DNA of 58,402 nucleotides, taken from positions 1 through 58,402 of the forward strand of contig NZ_SCOT01000019.1 in assembly GCF_005502465.1 (NCBI RefSeq). The letters run 5' to 3'. Numbering within the stretch: position 1 is the stretch's first letter; each line of letters starts with the position of its first letter. This document shows positions 1 to 7,969 of this stretch, one piece after another. The stretch is from Sphingopyxis sp. L1A2A. GTDB lineage: Bacteria > Pseudomonadota > Alphaproteobacteria > Sphingomonadales > Sphingomonadaceae. The notes below the pieces were generated by a model that searched no databases, was not told the origin of the DNA, and was given only the letters and a program-made list of their open reading frames with translations. The translations under genes were made by a program, and so were the position numbers.

Positions 1-19
1 AGATGTGTAGAAGCGACAG
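1..19. other. Probable Nextera mosaic-end adapter remnant at contig end
   Basis: The first 19 bases read AGATGTGTAGAAGCGACAG. The Nextera transposase mosaic end is AGATGTGTATAAGAGACAG, so 17 of 19 positions match, in register with base 1. The two differences are at positions 10 and 14. I infer untrimmed adapter rather than genome. It replaces the next codons of ispA, whose translation departs from the family pattern at about this point. Confidence 0.75.
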
Positions 20-483
20 TCGCAGCACAGCTCGCCGCGCACGAACGGATCGCTGCTCGTCGCCGGATCGCACAGCCATTCGAACGCGAGGGCATGGAGC
101 GAATCGCCCGCCAGCACCGCGGTCGCCTCGTCGAATGCCTTGTGCACCGTCGGTTTGCCGCGGCGCAGATCGTCATCGTCCATGCACGGCAAATCGTCGT
201 GGATCAGCGAATAGACGTGCATCGCCTCGACCGCCGCACCGACCCGCAGGCTGAGCCCGCGATCGACGTGGAACAGATCGCCCGCGGCGCGAACGAGCAG
301 CGGGCGGAGCCGCTTGCCGCCGGCAATCGCGGCGTGGCGCATCGCTTCGTAAAGCGGCGCGCGCGCGTCGCTTGGCACCGGCAGCAGCTGGTCGAACAGC
401 CGGTCGATCCCCGCCATCACCTCGGACTGGGTGCTCAGCAACAGCTGCGTGGTGCGCGAAAGATCGTCGCTCGTCGACGCCAT
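1..483 (-). CDS. ispA: Farnesyl diphosphate synthase (polyprenyl synthetase), 3' part missing
   Basis: This short-chain isoprenyl diphosphate synthase condenses IPP with allylic diphosphates in the cytosol. The ATG at 483 gives 161 codons running off the window edge; the family is about 300 residues, so roughly half is present. The first aspartate-rich motif is clear as HDDLPCMDDDDLRRGKPT, preceded by the substrate-binding GGKRLRP. The start lies 6 bases after the xseB stop, the usual xseB-ispA order (dxs often follows). The last six or seven codons of the open frame fall in the adapter-like sequence at 1-19 and should not be trusted. Confidence 0.9.
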   Translation of the reverse strand, partial: MASTSDDLSRTTQLLLSTQSEVMAGIDRLFDQLLPVPSDARAPLYEAMRHAAIAGGKRLRPLLVRAAGDLFHVDRGLSLRVGAAVEAMHVYSLIHDDLPCMDDDDLRRGKPTVHKAFDEATAVLAGDSLHALAFEWLCDPATSSDPFVRGELCCDCRFYTS

Positions 484-489
484 GACCGC

Positions 490-771
490 TCAGCTTTCGC
501 CGAAGGGGGTGGTTCCCGTCGGCCGCCCGTCGGCGCCGAGGCTGACTTGTTCGATGCGCGCCTGCGCCGCGGCGAGCCGCGCTTCGCAATGCCCGCGCAG
601 CGCATGGCCGCGTTCATAGAGCGCCACCGATTCCTCCAGGCTGACATCGCCGCTCTCCAGCCGCCGCACGATCGTTTCCAGCTCGCCCATCGCGGCTTCG
701 AACGAAAGCGCGGTGATGGCAGGGTCGGGGGCGGGCGCGGCAGCGATTTCGGGGGTGTCCGTCATCGCCAT
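490..771 (-). CDS. xseB: Exodeoxyribonuclease VII small subunit
   Basis: XseB is the small helical subunit of exonuclease VII, which degrades single-stranded DNA to oligonucleotides; several copies bind one XseA. The 93-residue product carries the family signature [20 protein letters not shown] and the following [12 protein letters not shown] helix. I start at the ATG at 771 (protein MAMTDTPE); the ATG at 765 is an equal alternative, and the in-frame codon at 801 would add unconserved residues. The gene is upstream of ispA with a 6-base gap, so the two are probably co-transcribed. xseA is not in the window. Confidence 0.88.
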   Translation of the reverse strand: MAMTDTPEIAAAPAPDPAITALSFEAAMGELETIVRRLESGDVSLEESVALYERGHALRGHCEARLAAAQARIEQVSLGADGRPTGTTPFGES

Positions 772-812
772 GCTTTGGCCCTTTCGCCCCCCAATGGTCA
801 AGTGCGGTCAGC

Positions 813-840
813 TTGACGTCATACCGTGTGCGCCTAGGCT
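813..840 (+). promoter_or_regulatory. Possible sigma70 promoter for the DUF2177 gene
   Basis: TTGACG at 813-818 and TAGGCT at 835-840 are separated by 16 bases, about 56 bases upstream of the ATG at 896. The -35 is good and the -10 weak. The call is by eye only. Confidence 0.25.
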
Positions 841-895
841 GATGTCATGCATTCGCCCCTGACAATCGTCGGACGGTCGCCATGAAAGTCCAGCC

Positions 896-1312
896 ATGAC
901 CCTGCAAACCATCGCCGCCTACCTCGCCACCGCCGTCATCTTTGGCGTCCTCGACGCGCTGTGGCTCCGCACGATGGTGACCAAAGTCTATCGCCCCGAA
1001 ATCGGCGCCTTGCTGATGGACGGCTGGCGCCCCGCCCCGGCGCTGATCTTTTACGCGCTCTATATGCTGGGCATCCAGATATTTGCGGTCGCCCCCGCGC
1101 TGGCCGCGGGCAAATGGCAGGTCGCGGCGCCGTGGGGCGCGATGTTCGGCTTTTTCTGCTACATGACCTATGACCTCACCAACCATGCGACGATGAAAAT
1201 CTGGTCGACCAAGGTGACGCTGCTCGACATCGCCTGGGGCACAGCCGCGACGGGTGTCGCCGCGGGCGCCGCGGCGTGGCTGGTGCTGACCTTGCTGCCG
1301 CGCGGCGCATAA
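896..1312 (+). CDS. DUF2177 family membrane protein
   Basis: This 138-residue integral membrane protein has about four hydrophobic segments (roughly residues 5-22, 45-65, 75-95, 110-132). The family pattern is present: an N-terminal FGVLDALWLR, then MTYDLTNHATMKIW around residues 88-105 and TLLDIAWGT. The family is common in alphaproteobacteria and its biochemical role is not established. The gene stands alone between divergent xseB and a small exported protein. I chose the ATG at 896 because the first membrane helix begins directly after it. Confidence 0.8.
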   Translation: MTLQTIAAYLATAVIFGVLDALWLRTMVTKVYRPEIGALLMDGWRPAPALIFYALYMLGIQIFAVAPALAAGKWQVAAPWGAMFGFFCYMTYDLTNHATMKIWSTKVTLLDIAWGTAATGVAAGAAAWLVLTLLPRGA

Positions 1313-1443
1313 CCCCTTTCAATTCCGACAATTACGATTCCGCTTTTTGCAATTGCCGCGCGGCGCGCGACCACTCATGCTGCACCGCACAAGAGAGAGG
1401 GGCGTAAAGGCAAGTTTTGTTCTGACAAACAAGGACTTGCATC

Positions 1444-1740
1444 ATGAAAAATTTCTTCCTCCCCATCATCGCGCTGCTCGCGCTTACTCCCGCCGTCGCC
1501 CACGCCGAGGAACCCGCAACGCAGCGGTTTGAGCATAAGGGCAGCAGCTACAGCTATACCGTGACCCAGGTCGGCGACGTCCGCGTCATCAGCGGCGTCG
1601 AAGAACGCACCGGCAAACCGTTCACGCTGCGCGTCGGCCCCCGCCGCGTCCGCGGCACCGTGGGATCGCAGCAGGTCAGCTTCCCGCTGCGCGACGTCGA
1701 GCCGCTGACCAAGCCCACGACCACCCTCGCCGCGCGCTGA
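1444..1740 (+). CDS. Small exported protein of unknown function
   Basis: The 98-residue product begins with a signal peptide (MKNFFLPIIALLALTPAVAHA, likely cut after AHA at about residue 21). The mature part is about 77 residues, rich in beta-type sequence, with YSYTVTQVGDVRVISGVEE followed by a basic stretch (RVGPRRVRG). No cysteine or known motif is visible. AAGGA sits nine bases before the ATG, and a strong terminator follows, so this is a monocistronic unit. I do not recognise a family; it is probably a periplasmic protein restricted to related genera. Confidence 0.7.
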   Translation: MKNFFLPIIALLALTPAVAHAEEPATQRFEHKGSSYSYTVTQVGDVRVISGVEERTGKPFTLRVGPRRVRGTVGSQQVSFPLRDVEPLTKPTTTLAAR

Positions 1741-1754
1741 CCCCAATCCGACCG

Positions 1755-1797
1755 CAGACCCCATGGTGCTTTTCGCATCATGGGGTCTGTTCGTTTT
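1755..1797 (+). terminator. Rho-independent terminator after the small exported protein
   Basis: CAGACCCCATG (1755-1765) pairs with CATGGGGTCTG (1779-1789). The loop is GTGCTTTTCGCAT and the stem is followed by TTCGTTTT. It lies 15 bases after the stop at 1740 and 26 bases before purL. Confidence 0.75.
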
Positions 1798-1822
1798 GCG
1801 CGCACATCGCTAAAGGCGCGCC

Positions 1823-4078
1823 ATGACTCAGACCGCAACCGCGCCCGCCTCCGTCATCACCCCCCAGGTCGTTGCCGACCATGGCCTGTCGCCGGAAGAA
1901 TATGAGCGCGTCCGGCACGCGCTCGGGCGCGAACCGAACATCGTCGAACTCGGCATCTTCTCGGTCATGTGGTCCGAACATTGCAGCTATAAAAGCTCGC
2001 GCCTCCACCTTAAAAAACTGCCGACCGAAGCGCCGTGGGTGATCTGCGGCCCCGGCGAGAACGCCGGCGTGATCGACATCGGCGAAGGCGAAGGGGGCAA
2101 GAAACTCGCCGCGATCTTCAAGATGGAGAGCCACAACCATCCGTCGTACATCGAACCCTATCAGGGTGCGGCGACCGGGGTCGGGGGCATCCTGCGCGAC
2201 GTCTTCACCATGGGCGCGCGACCCGTCGCGAACCTCAACGCGCTGCGCTTCGGCCGTCCCGATCATCCGAAGATGAAGCACCTCATCTCGGGCGTCGTCC
2301 ACGGCATCGGCGGTTATGGCAATTGCGTCGGCGTGCCCACGGTCGGCGGCGAGGTCAATTTTCACAAGGCGTATGACGGCAATATCCTGGTCAACGCGAT
2401 GACCGTCGGCGTCGCCGAACAGGACAAGATCTTCTATTCGGCCGCATCGGGCGTCGGCAATCCGATCGTCTATGTCGGATCGAAAACCGGCCGCGACGGC
2501 ATCCACGGCGCGACGATGGCGTCGGCGGATTTCGGCGAAGATGCCGAGGAAAAGCGCCCGACGGTCCAGGTCGGCGACCCCTTCACCGAAAAATTGCTGA
2601 TCGAGGCGTGCTTGGAGCTGATGGCGTCTGACGCGATCGTCGCGATCCAGGACATGGGCGCCGCGGGGCTGACCAGCTCGTCGGTCGAAATGGCGTCGAA
2701 GGGCGGCGTCGGGCTCCACCTCAAGATGGACGATGTGCCGCAGCGCGAAACCGGCATGACCGCCTATGAAATGATGCTGTCCGAATCGCAGGAACGCATG
2801 CTGATGGTGCTGAAGCCCGGCCGCGAAGATTTCGCTGCCGCGATCTTCCACAAATGGGAACTCGATTTCGCGGTCATCGGGACCGTCACCGACACCGGCC
2901 GCATGATACTCGAACATCATGGCGAGATCGTCTGCGACATCCCGCTCGCCCCGCTCGCCGACGACGCGCCGCTCTATGACCGGCCGCATGTGCCGACCCC
3001 GAAGCAGGCGGAACTTACCAACGTCCCTGAGACGAAGGACGTCGCCGCCGACCTGAAGGCCTTGATGGGCACCCCCGACATCGCTTCGCGCCGCTGGATC
3101 TGGGAGCAGTATGACAGCCAGGTCGGCGCCGACACGGTGCAGACCGGCGGCGACGCTGCGCTCGTCCGCATCCACGGCACCAACCGCGCGCTCGCGATGT
3201 CGACCGACTGCACCCCGCGCTATTGCTACGCCGACCCGGTCGAGGGCGGCAAGCAGGCGGTCGCCGAAACCTGGCGCAACATCAGCGCGGTCGGCGCGAC
3301 CCCGCTCGCGATCACCAACTGCCTCAACTTCGCCAACCCGCAGCGTCCCGAAATCATGGGCCAGATCGTCGGCTGTCTCGACGGCATGGCGCAGGCGTGC
3401 CGCGCGCTCGACTATCCGATCGTGTCGGGCAACGTCAGCCTGTATAACGAGAGCAAGGCGACCGGCGGCGGCAGCGCGATCCTGCCGACCCCGGCGATCG
3501 GCGGCGTCGGGGTGATCGAAGACCTGAACAAGGCGGTAGGCATCGGTTTCAAGCGCACCGGCGACATCGTGCTCGCGGTCGGCGAGCGCGCCGGCCATCT
3601 CGGCCAGTCAGTGTGGCTGCGCGAAATCCACGGCCGCGAAGAAGGCCCGCCGCCGCCGGTGAACCTCCGCTGCGAAAAGCGCACCGGCGACTTCATCCGC
3701 GGCGCGATCAACGCCGGCTGGATCACCGCGTGCCACGACGTGTCGGACGGCGGCATGGCGGTAACGCTCGCCGAAATGGCGCTGAAGTCGAACATCGGCG
3801 TGCTGGTCAGCGAAGAACAGCCCTTCGGCGTCGCCGAAAGCTTCTTCGGCGAGGACCAAGGGTTGTATCTGGTCACCGTGTGCGACACCTGCCTCGCCGA
3901 CTTCCTCGACGCCGCCGGCCGCGCCGACGTGCCGGTCGATCCGGTGGGCCGCACGATCAAGGACCGCATCGTGTTTGAACTCGAGGGCAGCGATCATCAG
4001 GTGACGCTCGCCGAACTGCGCGAGGCGCATGAAGGGTTCTTCCCGACGCTGATGGGCGCCGACGCGGCGCTGGCTTGA
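1823..4078 (+). CDS. purL: Phosphoribosylformylglycinamidine synthase subunit PurL
   Basis: PurL converts FGAR and glutamine-derived ammonia to FGAM with ATP in de novo purine synthesis. At 751 residues this is the small-type PurL that works with separate PurQ and PurS subunits, unlike the 1,300-residue enterobacterial form. Signatures seen are [11 protein letters not shown] near residue 50, [20 protein letters not shown] near residue 110, and the AIR-synthase-like second half with [17 protein letters not shown] near residue 640. purQ and purS are not adjacent. The gene is flanked by a terminator upstream and an inverted repeat downstream. Confidence 0.97.
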   Translation: MTQTATAPASVITPQVVADHGLSPEEYERVRHALGREPNIVELGIFSVMWSEHCSYKSSRLHLKKLPTEAPWVICGPGENAGVIDIGEGEGGKKLAAIFKMESHNHPSYIEPYQGAATGVGGILRDVFTMGARPVANLNALRFGRPDHPKMKHLISGVVHGIGGYGNCVGVPTVGGEVNFHKAYDGNILVNAMTVGVAEQDKIFYSAASGVGNPIVYVGSKTGRDGIHGATMASADFGEDAEEKRPTVQVGDPFTEKLLIEACLELMASDAIVAIQDMGAAGLTSSSVEMASKGGVGLHLKMDDVPQRETGMTAYEMMLSESQERMLMVLKPGREDFAAAIFHKWELDFAVIGTVTDTGRMILEHHGEIVCDIPLAPLADDAPLYDRPHVPTPKQAELTNVPETKDVAADLKALMGTPDIASRRWIWEQYDSQVGADTVQTGGDAALVRIHGTNRALAMSTDCTPRYCYADPVEGGKQAVAETWRNISAVGATPLAITNCLNFANPQRPEIMGQIVGCLDGMAQACRALDYPIVSGNVSLYNESKATGGGSAILPTPAIGGVGVIEDLNKAVGIGFKRTGDIVLAVGERAGHLGQSVWLREIHGREEGPPPPVNLRCEKRTGDFIRGAINAGWITACHDVSDGGMAVTLAEMALKSNIGVLVSEEQPFGVAESFFGEDQGLYLVTVCDTCLADFLDAAGRADVPVDPVGRTIKDRIVFELEGSDHQVTLAELREAHEGFFPTLMGADAALA

Positions 4079-4089
4079 TATTTCCCACC

Positions 4090-4169
4090 CCGTCATCCCG
4101 GCGAAGGCCGGGATCTCGCCGGTGCGGCAAAACGCGACGATGAGATCCCGGCCTTCGCCGGGATGACGG
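4090..4169. repeat. REP-like inverted repeat, 28-base arms
   Basis: Perfect 28-base arms at 4090-4117 and 4142-4169 surround a 24-base spacer. The arm core is CGTCATCCCGGCGAAGGCC. It sits between purL and the YecE gene and may end the purL transcript as a hairpin. Its right edge runs into the GGAGG (4168-4172) that serves as ribosome binding site for the next gene. Confidence 0.85.
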
Positions 4170-4182
4170 AGGTATTGGCGTC

Positions 4183-4920
4183 ATGAGCATCCATGTCGGC
4201 ATCGGCGGCTGGACCTTCGAGCCGTGGCGCGGCCCCTTCTATCCCGCCGGGCTCGCGCAGAAGCGCGAACTCGAATATGCCGGGCAGCACCTCACCGGCA
4301 TCGAAATCAACGGCACCTATTATGGCAGCCAAAAGCCCGAGAGTTTTGCCAATTGGGCGGCGGCGGTCCCCGACGGGTTCCAATTTAGCGTCAAGGCGTC
4401 ACGCTTCACCACCAACCGCAAAATCCTTGCCGAGGGCGCCGGATCGATCGAGAAATTCCTGACGCAGGGGCTGACGCGGCTCGGCGACCGGCTCGGCCCG
4501 ATCCACTGGCAGTTCATGGCGACGAAGAAATTCGACCGCGACGATTTTGCGGCTTTTCTCGATTTGCTGCCCGAGACGCAGGACGGCCTGCCGCTGCGCC
4601 ACGCAATCGAGGTGCGCCACGAAAGTTTCCGCGACCAGGCGTTCATCGACATGCTGCGCGCGCGGAACATGGCGATCGTCTTTGCCGACAGCGACGTATT
4701 CCCGTGCATTGACGAGCAGACCGCCGACTTCACCTATGCCCGGTTGCAGCGCAGCCAGGAGGATGTCGCAACCGGCTATGACGACACGGCGCTCGATGCA
4801 TGGGCCGGGCAGGCCCGCGATTGGGCCAAAGGCGACCGCGATGTGTTCATCTTCTTCATTTCGGGCGCCAAGATCCGCAATCCGGTTGCGGCACAGGCGC
4901 TGATCGCGAAGCTAAAATAG
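4183..4920 (+). CDS. DUF72 (YecE family) protein
   Basis: This 245-residue soluble protein of the YecE/DUF72 family is predicted to form a TIM barrel. The N-terminal family motif GIGGWTFEPWRGPFYP is at about residues 6-21, followed by EINGTYYGSQKPESFANWA, then IHWQFMATKKFDRDDF and HAIEVRHESF. The function of the family is unproven. GGAGG lies 10 bases before the ATG at 4183. It is bracketed by two different intergenic repeats and seems to be transcribed alone. Confidence 0.88.
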   Translation: MSIHVGIGGWTFEPWRGPFYPAGLAQKRELEYAGQHLTGIEINGTYYGSQKPESFANWAAAVPDGFQFSVKASRFTTNRKILAEGAGSIEKFLTQGLTRLGDRLGPIHWQFMATKKFDRDDFAAFLDLLPETQDGLPLRHAIEVRHESFRDQAFIDMLRARNMAIVFADSDVFPCIDEQTADFTYARLQRSQEDVATGYDDTALDAWAGQARDWAKGDRDVFIFFISGAKIRNPVAAQALIAKLK

Positions 4921-5056
4921 ATCCTCCCTGTCGCGTAGCGATGGGGAGGGGACCGCCGCGAAGCGGTGGTGGAGGGGCGGCGACGGTGGCGCTATAGCCC
5001 CTCCGTCAGTCCTTCGGACTGCCACCTCCCCATGGCTTCGCCACAGAGAGGATTTA
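4921..5056. repeat. Composite inverted-repeat element, copy 1
   Basis: This 136-base intergenic element is built of nested short hairpins (ACCGCCGCGAAGCGGTGGT, CAGTCCTTCGGACTG) framed by ATCCTCCC and its complement GAGAGGAT. The reverse complement of 21238-21366 has the same layout and many shared blocks (GGGGAGGGG, ACCGC, GAAGCGGTGG, CCTCCGTCAG, TGCCACCTCCCC). It lies between the convergent YecE and coq4 genes. Confidence 0.8.
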
Positions 5057-5058
5057 AT

Positions 5059-5841
5059 TCAAGCCGCAACCGCTTGTTGCGACGCAAGGAAGTTGTACGG
5101 ATCGATGCCGCGGCTGCGGTACGCGCGGTGCGCTTCCTGATACAGCGTCGGCTCGCCAATCCCCAGCCGCGCCCGCGCCGCGTCGAGCGGTTCGGCGAGC
5201 AGCGCGCGGATATCCTGTTCGATGATCGCCTGCGCCGCCTTGCCGTGGCGCTGGCCCTGGCGGATCGCGCCGAACACCGGGGCATCGGCTTTCACGCCGC
5301 GCTTCACTTCATATCCGCCCGCATAGGCGATGAAGAAATTGCCATAATTGCCGGTCTGGCCATAGGTGAAGCCGAGCACGCACTGTTCGCCGAGCGCGTC
5401 GCGGCCATAGCCGGTCAGGATGTGGAACAGGTCGTGCGTGTCGCGCAGGCGATTGGCATACCATTGCACCTGATCGTCGAATTTGGGGCGGCCCATCTTG
5501 TCGGCTTCGGCGACGAGGCCCGCGGCCGACAGGCCCTCACGGCGCATGAAGGTGACATAGGCGTGGCCGACGCTGCCTTCGGGCAGTTTATCGATCCACG
5601 CATGATCGTCGAGCAGGTCGGGCAGATAGGGTTCGCTCGCCATCAACTGGCGGCCCTTGTCGCTTTCGACGAAGGCGCGCGCATCATCCATGAACCCCTT
5701 GCGCGGCAGGCTTTCAAAGATGTGGAACACCTGCTCGGTGTCTTCCTTGTCCTTGATGAGCTTGCGGAAATGCGCGAACGCCTTGAACGGGCGAAACGTC
5801 GGCAGCTTGCGGTCAGGGTGGGAGAAGATGGTTGGGGTCAT
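5059..5841 (-). CDS. Coq4-family ubiquinone biosynthesis protein
   Basis: The 260-residue product belongs to the Coq4 family, whose members take part in ubiquinone biosynthesis. The zinc-site pattern HDxxH-(11 residues)-E is exact: H136, D137, H140 and E152 in HDLFHILTGYGRDALGE. The C-terminal RSRGIDPYNFLASQQ is also typical. The ATG at 5841 fits the family start; the open frame extends to 6060 without conserved sequence. The promoter region carries a palindrome nearly identical to one beside the tetR gene at 23696, so I infer control by that TetR repressor. The gene is divergent from the DUF418 gene. Confidence 0.85.
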   Translation of the reverse strand: MTPTIFSHPDRKLPTFRPFKAFAHFRKLIKDKEDTEQVFHIFESLPRKGFMDDARAFVESDKGRQLMASEPYLPDLLDDHAWIDKLPEGSVGHAYVTFMRREGLSAAGLVAEADKMGRPKFDDQVQWYANRLRDTHDLFHILTGYGRDALGEQCVLGFTYGQTGNYGNFFIAYAGGYEVKRGVKADAPVFGAIRQGQRHGKAAQAIIEQDIRALLAEPLDAARARLGIGEPTLYQEAHRAYRSRGIDPYNFLASQQAVAA

Positions 5842-5873
5842 GGCTGGTCTCGTGCGAATCTGTTGATGATGGT

Positions 5874-5906
5874 CAGATAGCATTACTGACACAGATGTCA
5901 ATAGTG
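5874..5906 (-). promoter_or_regulatory. coq4 promoter with predicted TetR operator
   Basis: On the minus strand TTGACA (5901-5896) is followed after 16 bases by TATCTG (5879-5874). Overlapping this -35 is the palindrome TACTGACA-CAGA-TGTCAATA (5884-5903). The 24 bases 5883-5906 match 23684-23707 at 20 positions. The operator role is inferred from this shared motif and from its overlap with the -35. Confidence 0.65.
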
Positions 5907-5968
5907 TGTTAATCGCTGGACCAACGCCAAGCCCAGCTGTTATAGCATCATAATACAGCGGAGGGCGT

Positions 5969-7222
5969 ATGAACGAAGACAGCGGCGACCGGACCGAACG
6001 GCTCATCACCCTCGACGCCATGCGCGGCTTTGCCGTGATGGGCATATTGGCGATGAACATCGTCGCCTTTGCGATGCCCGAAATGGCCTATGTCTCGCCG
6101 CGCGCCTATGGCGGCGAAACGGCGTCCGACCTTGCCGCCTGGGGGTTCGGCTTTCTGTTGTTCGACGGCAAGATGCGCGGATTATTCTCGATCCTGTTCG
6201 GGGCGAGCCTGCTGCTGATCAGCGACCGCGCCGAAGCCGCCGGACAAAATCCGCGATCGGTCCATTATCGCCGCATGGCGTGGCTCGCGGTGTTTGGGCT
6301 CTGCCATTATTTCTTCATCTGGTGGGGCGACATCCTGTTCCTCTATGCGGCGGTCGGCTGCGTCGCCTTTCGTTTCCGCAAATGGGAAGCGCGGCGGCTG
6401 ATCAAATGGGCGCTCGGGCTGTTCACGCTCGGTGTCGTCTTGACGTCGCTGTTCTTTGGCGCCCAGCTGGCGGTCGCCAGCGCCGCAGACGATCCCGCAT
6501 CGCCGATGGCCGAGGCGGGTCAGGGTGTGCGCGACGAATATGCCAAGATTGACGGCGAGGTTACCGCCGAGTTGGTGCTGTTCCGCGGGCCTTATCTGCC
6601 GATCCTCGATGAGCGGCTGGACAACGCCGCCAACCCGCTGATCATGGTGCTGATGTCGTTCCTCGAAACGCTGCCGCTGATGCTGCTCGGCATGGCGCTG
6701 TTCCGCAATGGCTTCCTGACCGGAGCTTGGAGCAGCGGCGATTATCGGCGGACCGCGCTGCGCTGGCTACCGCCGGGGCTGGTGTTGACCGCGCTGGTCG
6801 GCTGGCTCCAGTGGCGCGCCGATTTCGACTATATCGTCGCGGTCAATGCCTTCATGGCGTGGGCGGCGCCGGGTCGCTTGATGATGACAATCGCCTATGC
6901 CGCCTTGCTCGTTCTGGTGATCCGCGGCGCCGCGGGCAGCGCCCTGATCGCGCGCGTCGCGGCGGCAGGGCGCGCGGCCTTTTCCAATTATCTGGGCACC
7001 AGCATCGTGATGACGACGGTCTTTTACGGCTATGGGCTGGGGCTGTTCGGCGACGTCGGTCGCTGGACGCTCTATCTGCTGTGCCTGGGCATGTGGGCGC
7101 TCATGCTGCTGTGGTCAAAGCCCTGGCTCGACCGTTTTCGCTATGGACCGCTCGAATGGTTGTGGCGGAGCCTCGCGCGCGGCGCGGTGCAACCGATGCG
7201 GAAAGCCTCGCCTGCTCAGTAA
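5969..7222 (+). CDS. DUF418 domain-containing membrane protein
   Basis: The 417-residue polytopic protein has about nine or ten membrane segments. It starts with the family motif LDAMRGFAVMGILAMNI (residues 12-28), which resembles acyltransferase-3 type proteins. The C-terminal half holds the DUF418 domain, ending in FRYGPLEWLWRSLARG, the characteristic family terminus. The substrate is unknown; YeiB-type proteins are proposed transporters or acyl-modifying enzymes. GGAGG sits at 5960-5964, giving a good start at 5969. Its 3' end overlaps the convergent Hpt gene by 7 bases. Confidence 0.88.
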   Translation: MNEDSGDRTERLITLDAMRGFAVMGILAMNIVAFAMPEMAYVSPRAYGGETASDLAAWGFGFLLFDGKMRGLFSILFGASLLLISDRAEAAGQNPRSVHYRRMAWLAVFGLCHYFFIWWGDILFLYAAVGCVAFRFRKWEARRLIKWALGLFTLGVVLTSLFFGAQLAVASAADDPASPMAEAGQGVRDEYAKIDGEVTAELVLFRGPYLPILDERLDNAANPLIMVLMSFLETLPLMLLGMALFRNGFLTGAWSSGDYRRTALRWLPPGLVLTALVGWLQWRADFDYIVAVNAFMAWAAPGRLMMTIAYAALLVLVIRGAAGSALIARVAAAGRAAFSNYLGTSIVMTTVFYGYGLGLFGDVGRWTLYLLCLGMWALMLLWSKPWLDRFRYGPLEWLWRSLARGAVQPMRKASPAQ

Positions 7223-7620
7223 CCGACGGCGCGACCGAACCCGGCCGGGCGGCGCTGGACGAGCGGATTGGCCTCGCGCTCGAGCGCGCTCAGCGTTTCC
7301 TCGAACAGCCGCCGCAGTTCGACGACGCGCGGCAGATATTCTTCGGGGCTGATCTGGCTCTCGACGCAGTGGCGCGCGAACATTTCGATATCTTCGGCGA
7401 CCGCGCCGAGTTTTTCGCCGCCAAACTGGCGCGCTTCGCTTTTCAGCGTGTGGGCGGGCATCACGAGTCCGCGCGCGTCACGGGCGCGCATGGCCTCTTC
7501 GATCGCCGCCACCGATTTGGTGCCGTCTTCGCGAAAATAGCCCAGAATCCGTACAAACGCGGCGCCCAGCTGGGCGCGCGTGGCGCGGAATTCATCCCAA
7601 TCGACCAGGATTTCGTCCAA
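7216..7620 (-). CDS. Hpt domain phosphotransfer protein
   Basis: This 134-residue protein is a single histidine phosphotransfer domain, a shuttle between hybrid kinases and response regulators. The phosphorylatable residue is His57 in AHTLKSEARQFGGEKLG, the classical HxLKxxA(R)xxG pattern. The rest reads as a four-helix bundle with C-terminal FEETLSALERE. No kinase or receiver gene is nearby, so its partners are elsewhere. Two CCCAATTTGGG palindromes lie upstream. The gene overlaps the convergent DUF418 stop. Confidence 0.88.
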   Translation of the reverse strand: MDEILVDWDEFRATRAQLGAAFVRILGYFREDGTKSVAAIEEAMRARDARGLVMPAHTLKSEARQFGGEKLGAVAEDIEMFARHCVESQISPEEYLPRVVELRRLFEETLSALEREANPLVQRRPAGFGRAVGY

Positions 7621-7670
7621 TTTCGTGTCCCTTGGTGTGCAACGTCGGTCGTGGTCCCGCCCAACACATG

Positions 7671-7735
7671 CCCAATTTGGGTAAAAAAGACGTTACGACG
7701 TCGGGCGCTTCTCACCAAAGCCGCCCCAATTTGGG
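7671..7735. promoter_or_regulatory. Pair of CCCAATTTGGG palindromes
   Basis: The same 11-base palindrome (CCCAA-T-TTGGG) occurs at 7671-7681 and 7725-7735, each followed by T, with centres 54 bases apart. The first lies 51 bases upstream of the Hpt start and the second abuts the tusA stop. The spacing of about five helical turns suits a looping repressor, but no regulator can be named. Confidence 0.4.
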
Positions 7736-7969
7736 TCAGCGGCGGCGCACGCGCCAGCGGCCCGCGTCATCCGCCGCGGTTTCAGCCTCGACCAACCAGC
7801 CATGCTCGGTGGCCAGCGCCGTAACTTCGCGCCCCGCGTGCGGATCGTCGGCGATCAATAGCACGTCGGCGGCATCGCGCATCGCGCGCGCCAGCCGCAG
7901 CGCGGGCCAGGGGCAACGCATCCCGCGCGCGTCGACGACCAGCGTCGCCCTCCCCTCAGCTTGGGTCAT
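7736..7969 (-). CDS. TusA-family sulfur carrier protein
   Basis: The 77-residue protein has the SirA/TusA fold. The sulfur-carrying cysteine is Cys19 in MRCPWPALRLARAM, matching the CPxP family motif. TusA proteins relay persulfide sulfur, for example to tRNA thiolation or other sulfur pathways; this member's pathway is unknown. The ATG at 7969 overlaps the der stop by four bases (ATGA), so it is translationally coupled to der and is the last gene of that unit. Confidence 0.85.
   Translation of the reverse strand: MTQAEGRATLVVDARGMRCPWPALRLARAMRDAADVLLIADDPHAGREVTALATEHGWLVEAETAADDAGRWRVRRR

Noticed and set aside
1778..3598. 606-residue open frame antisense to purL
   Set aside because: It is an artefact of high GC content: its codons are unlike the neighbours, it covers a certain gene, and it has no ribosome binding site or family motif.
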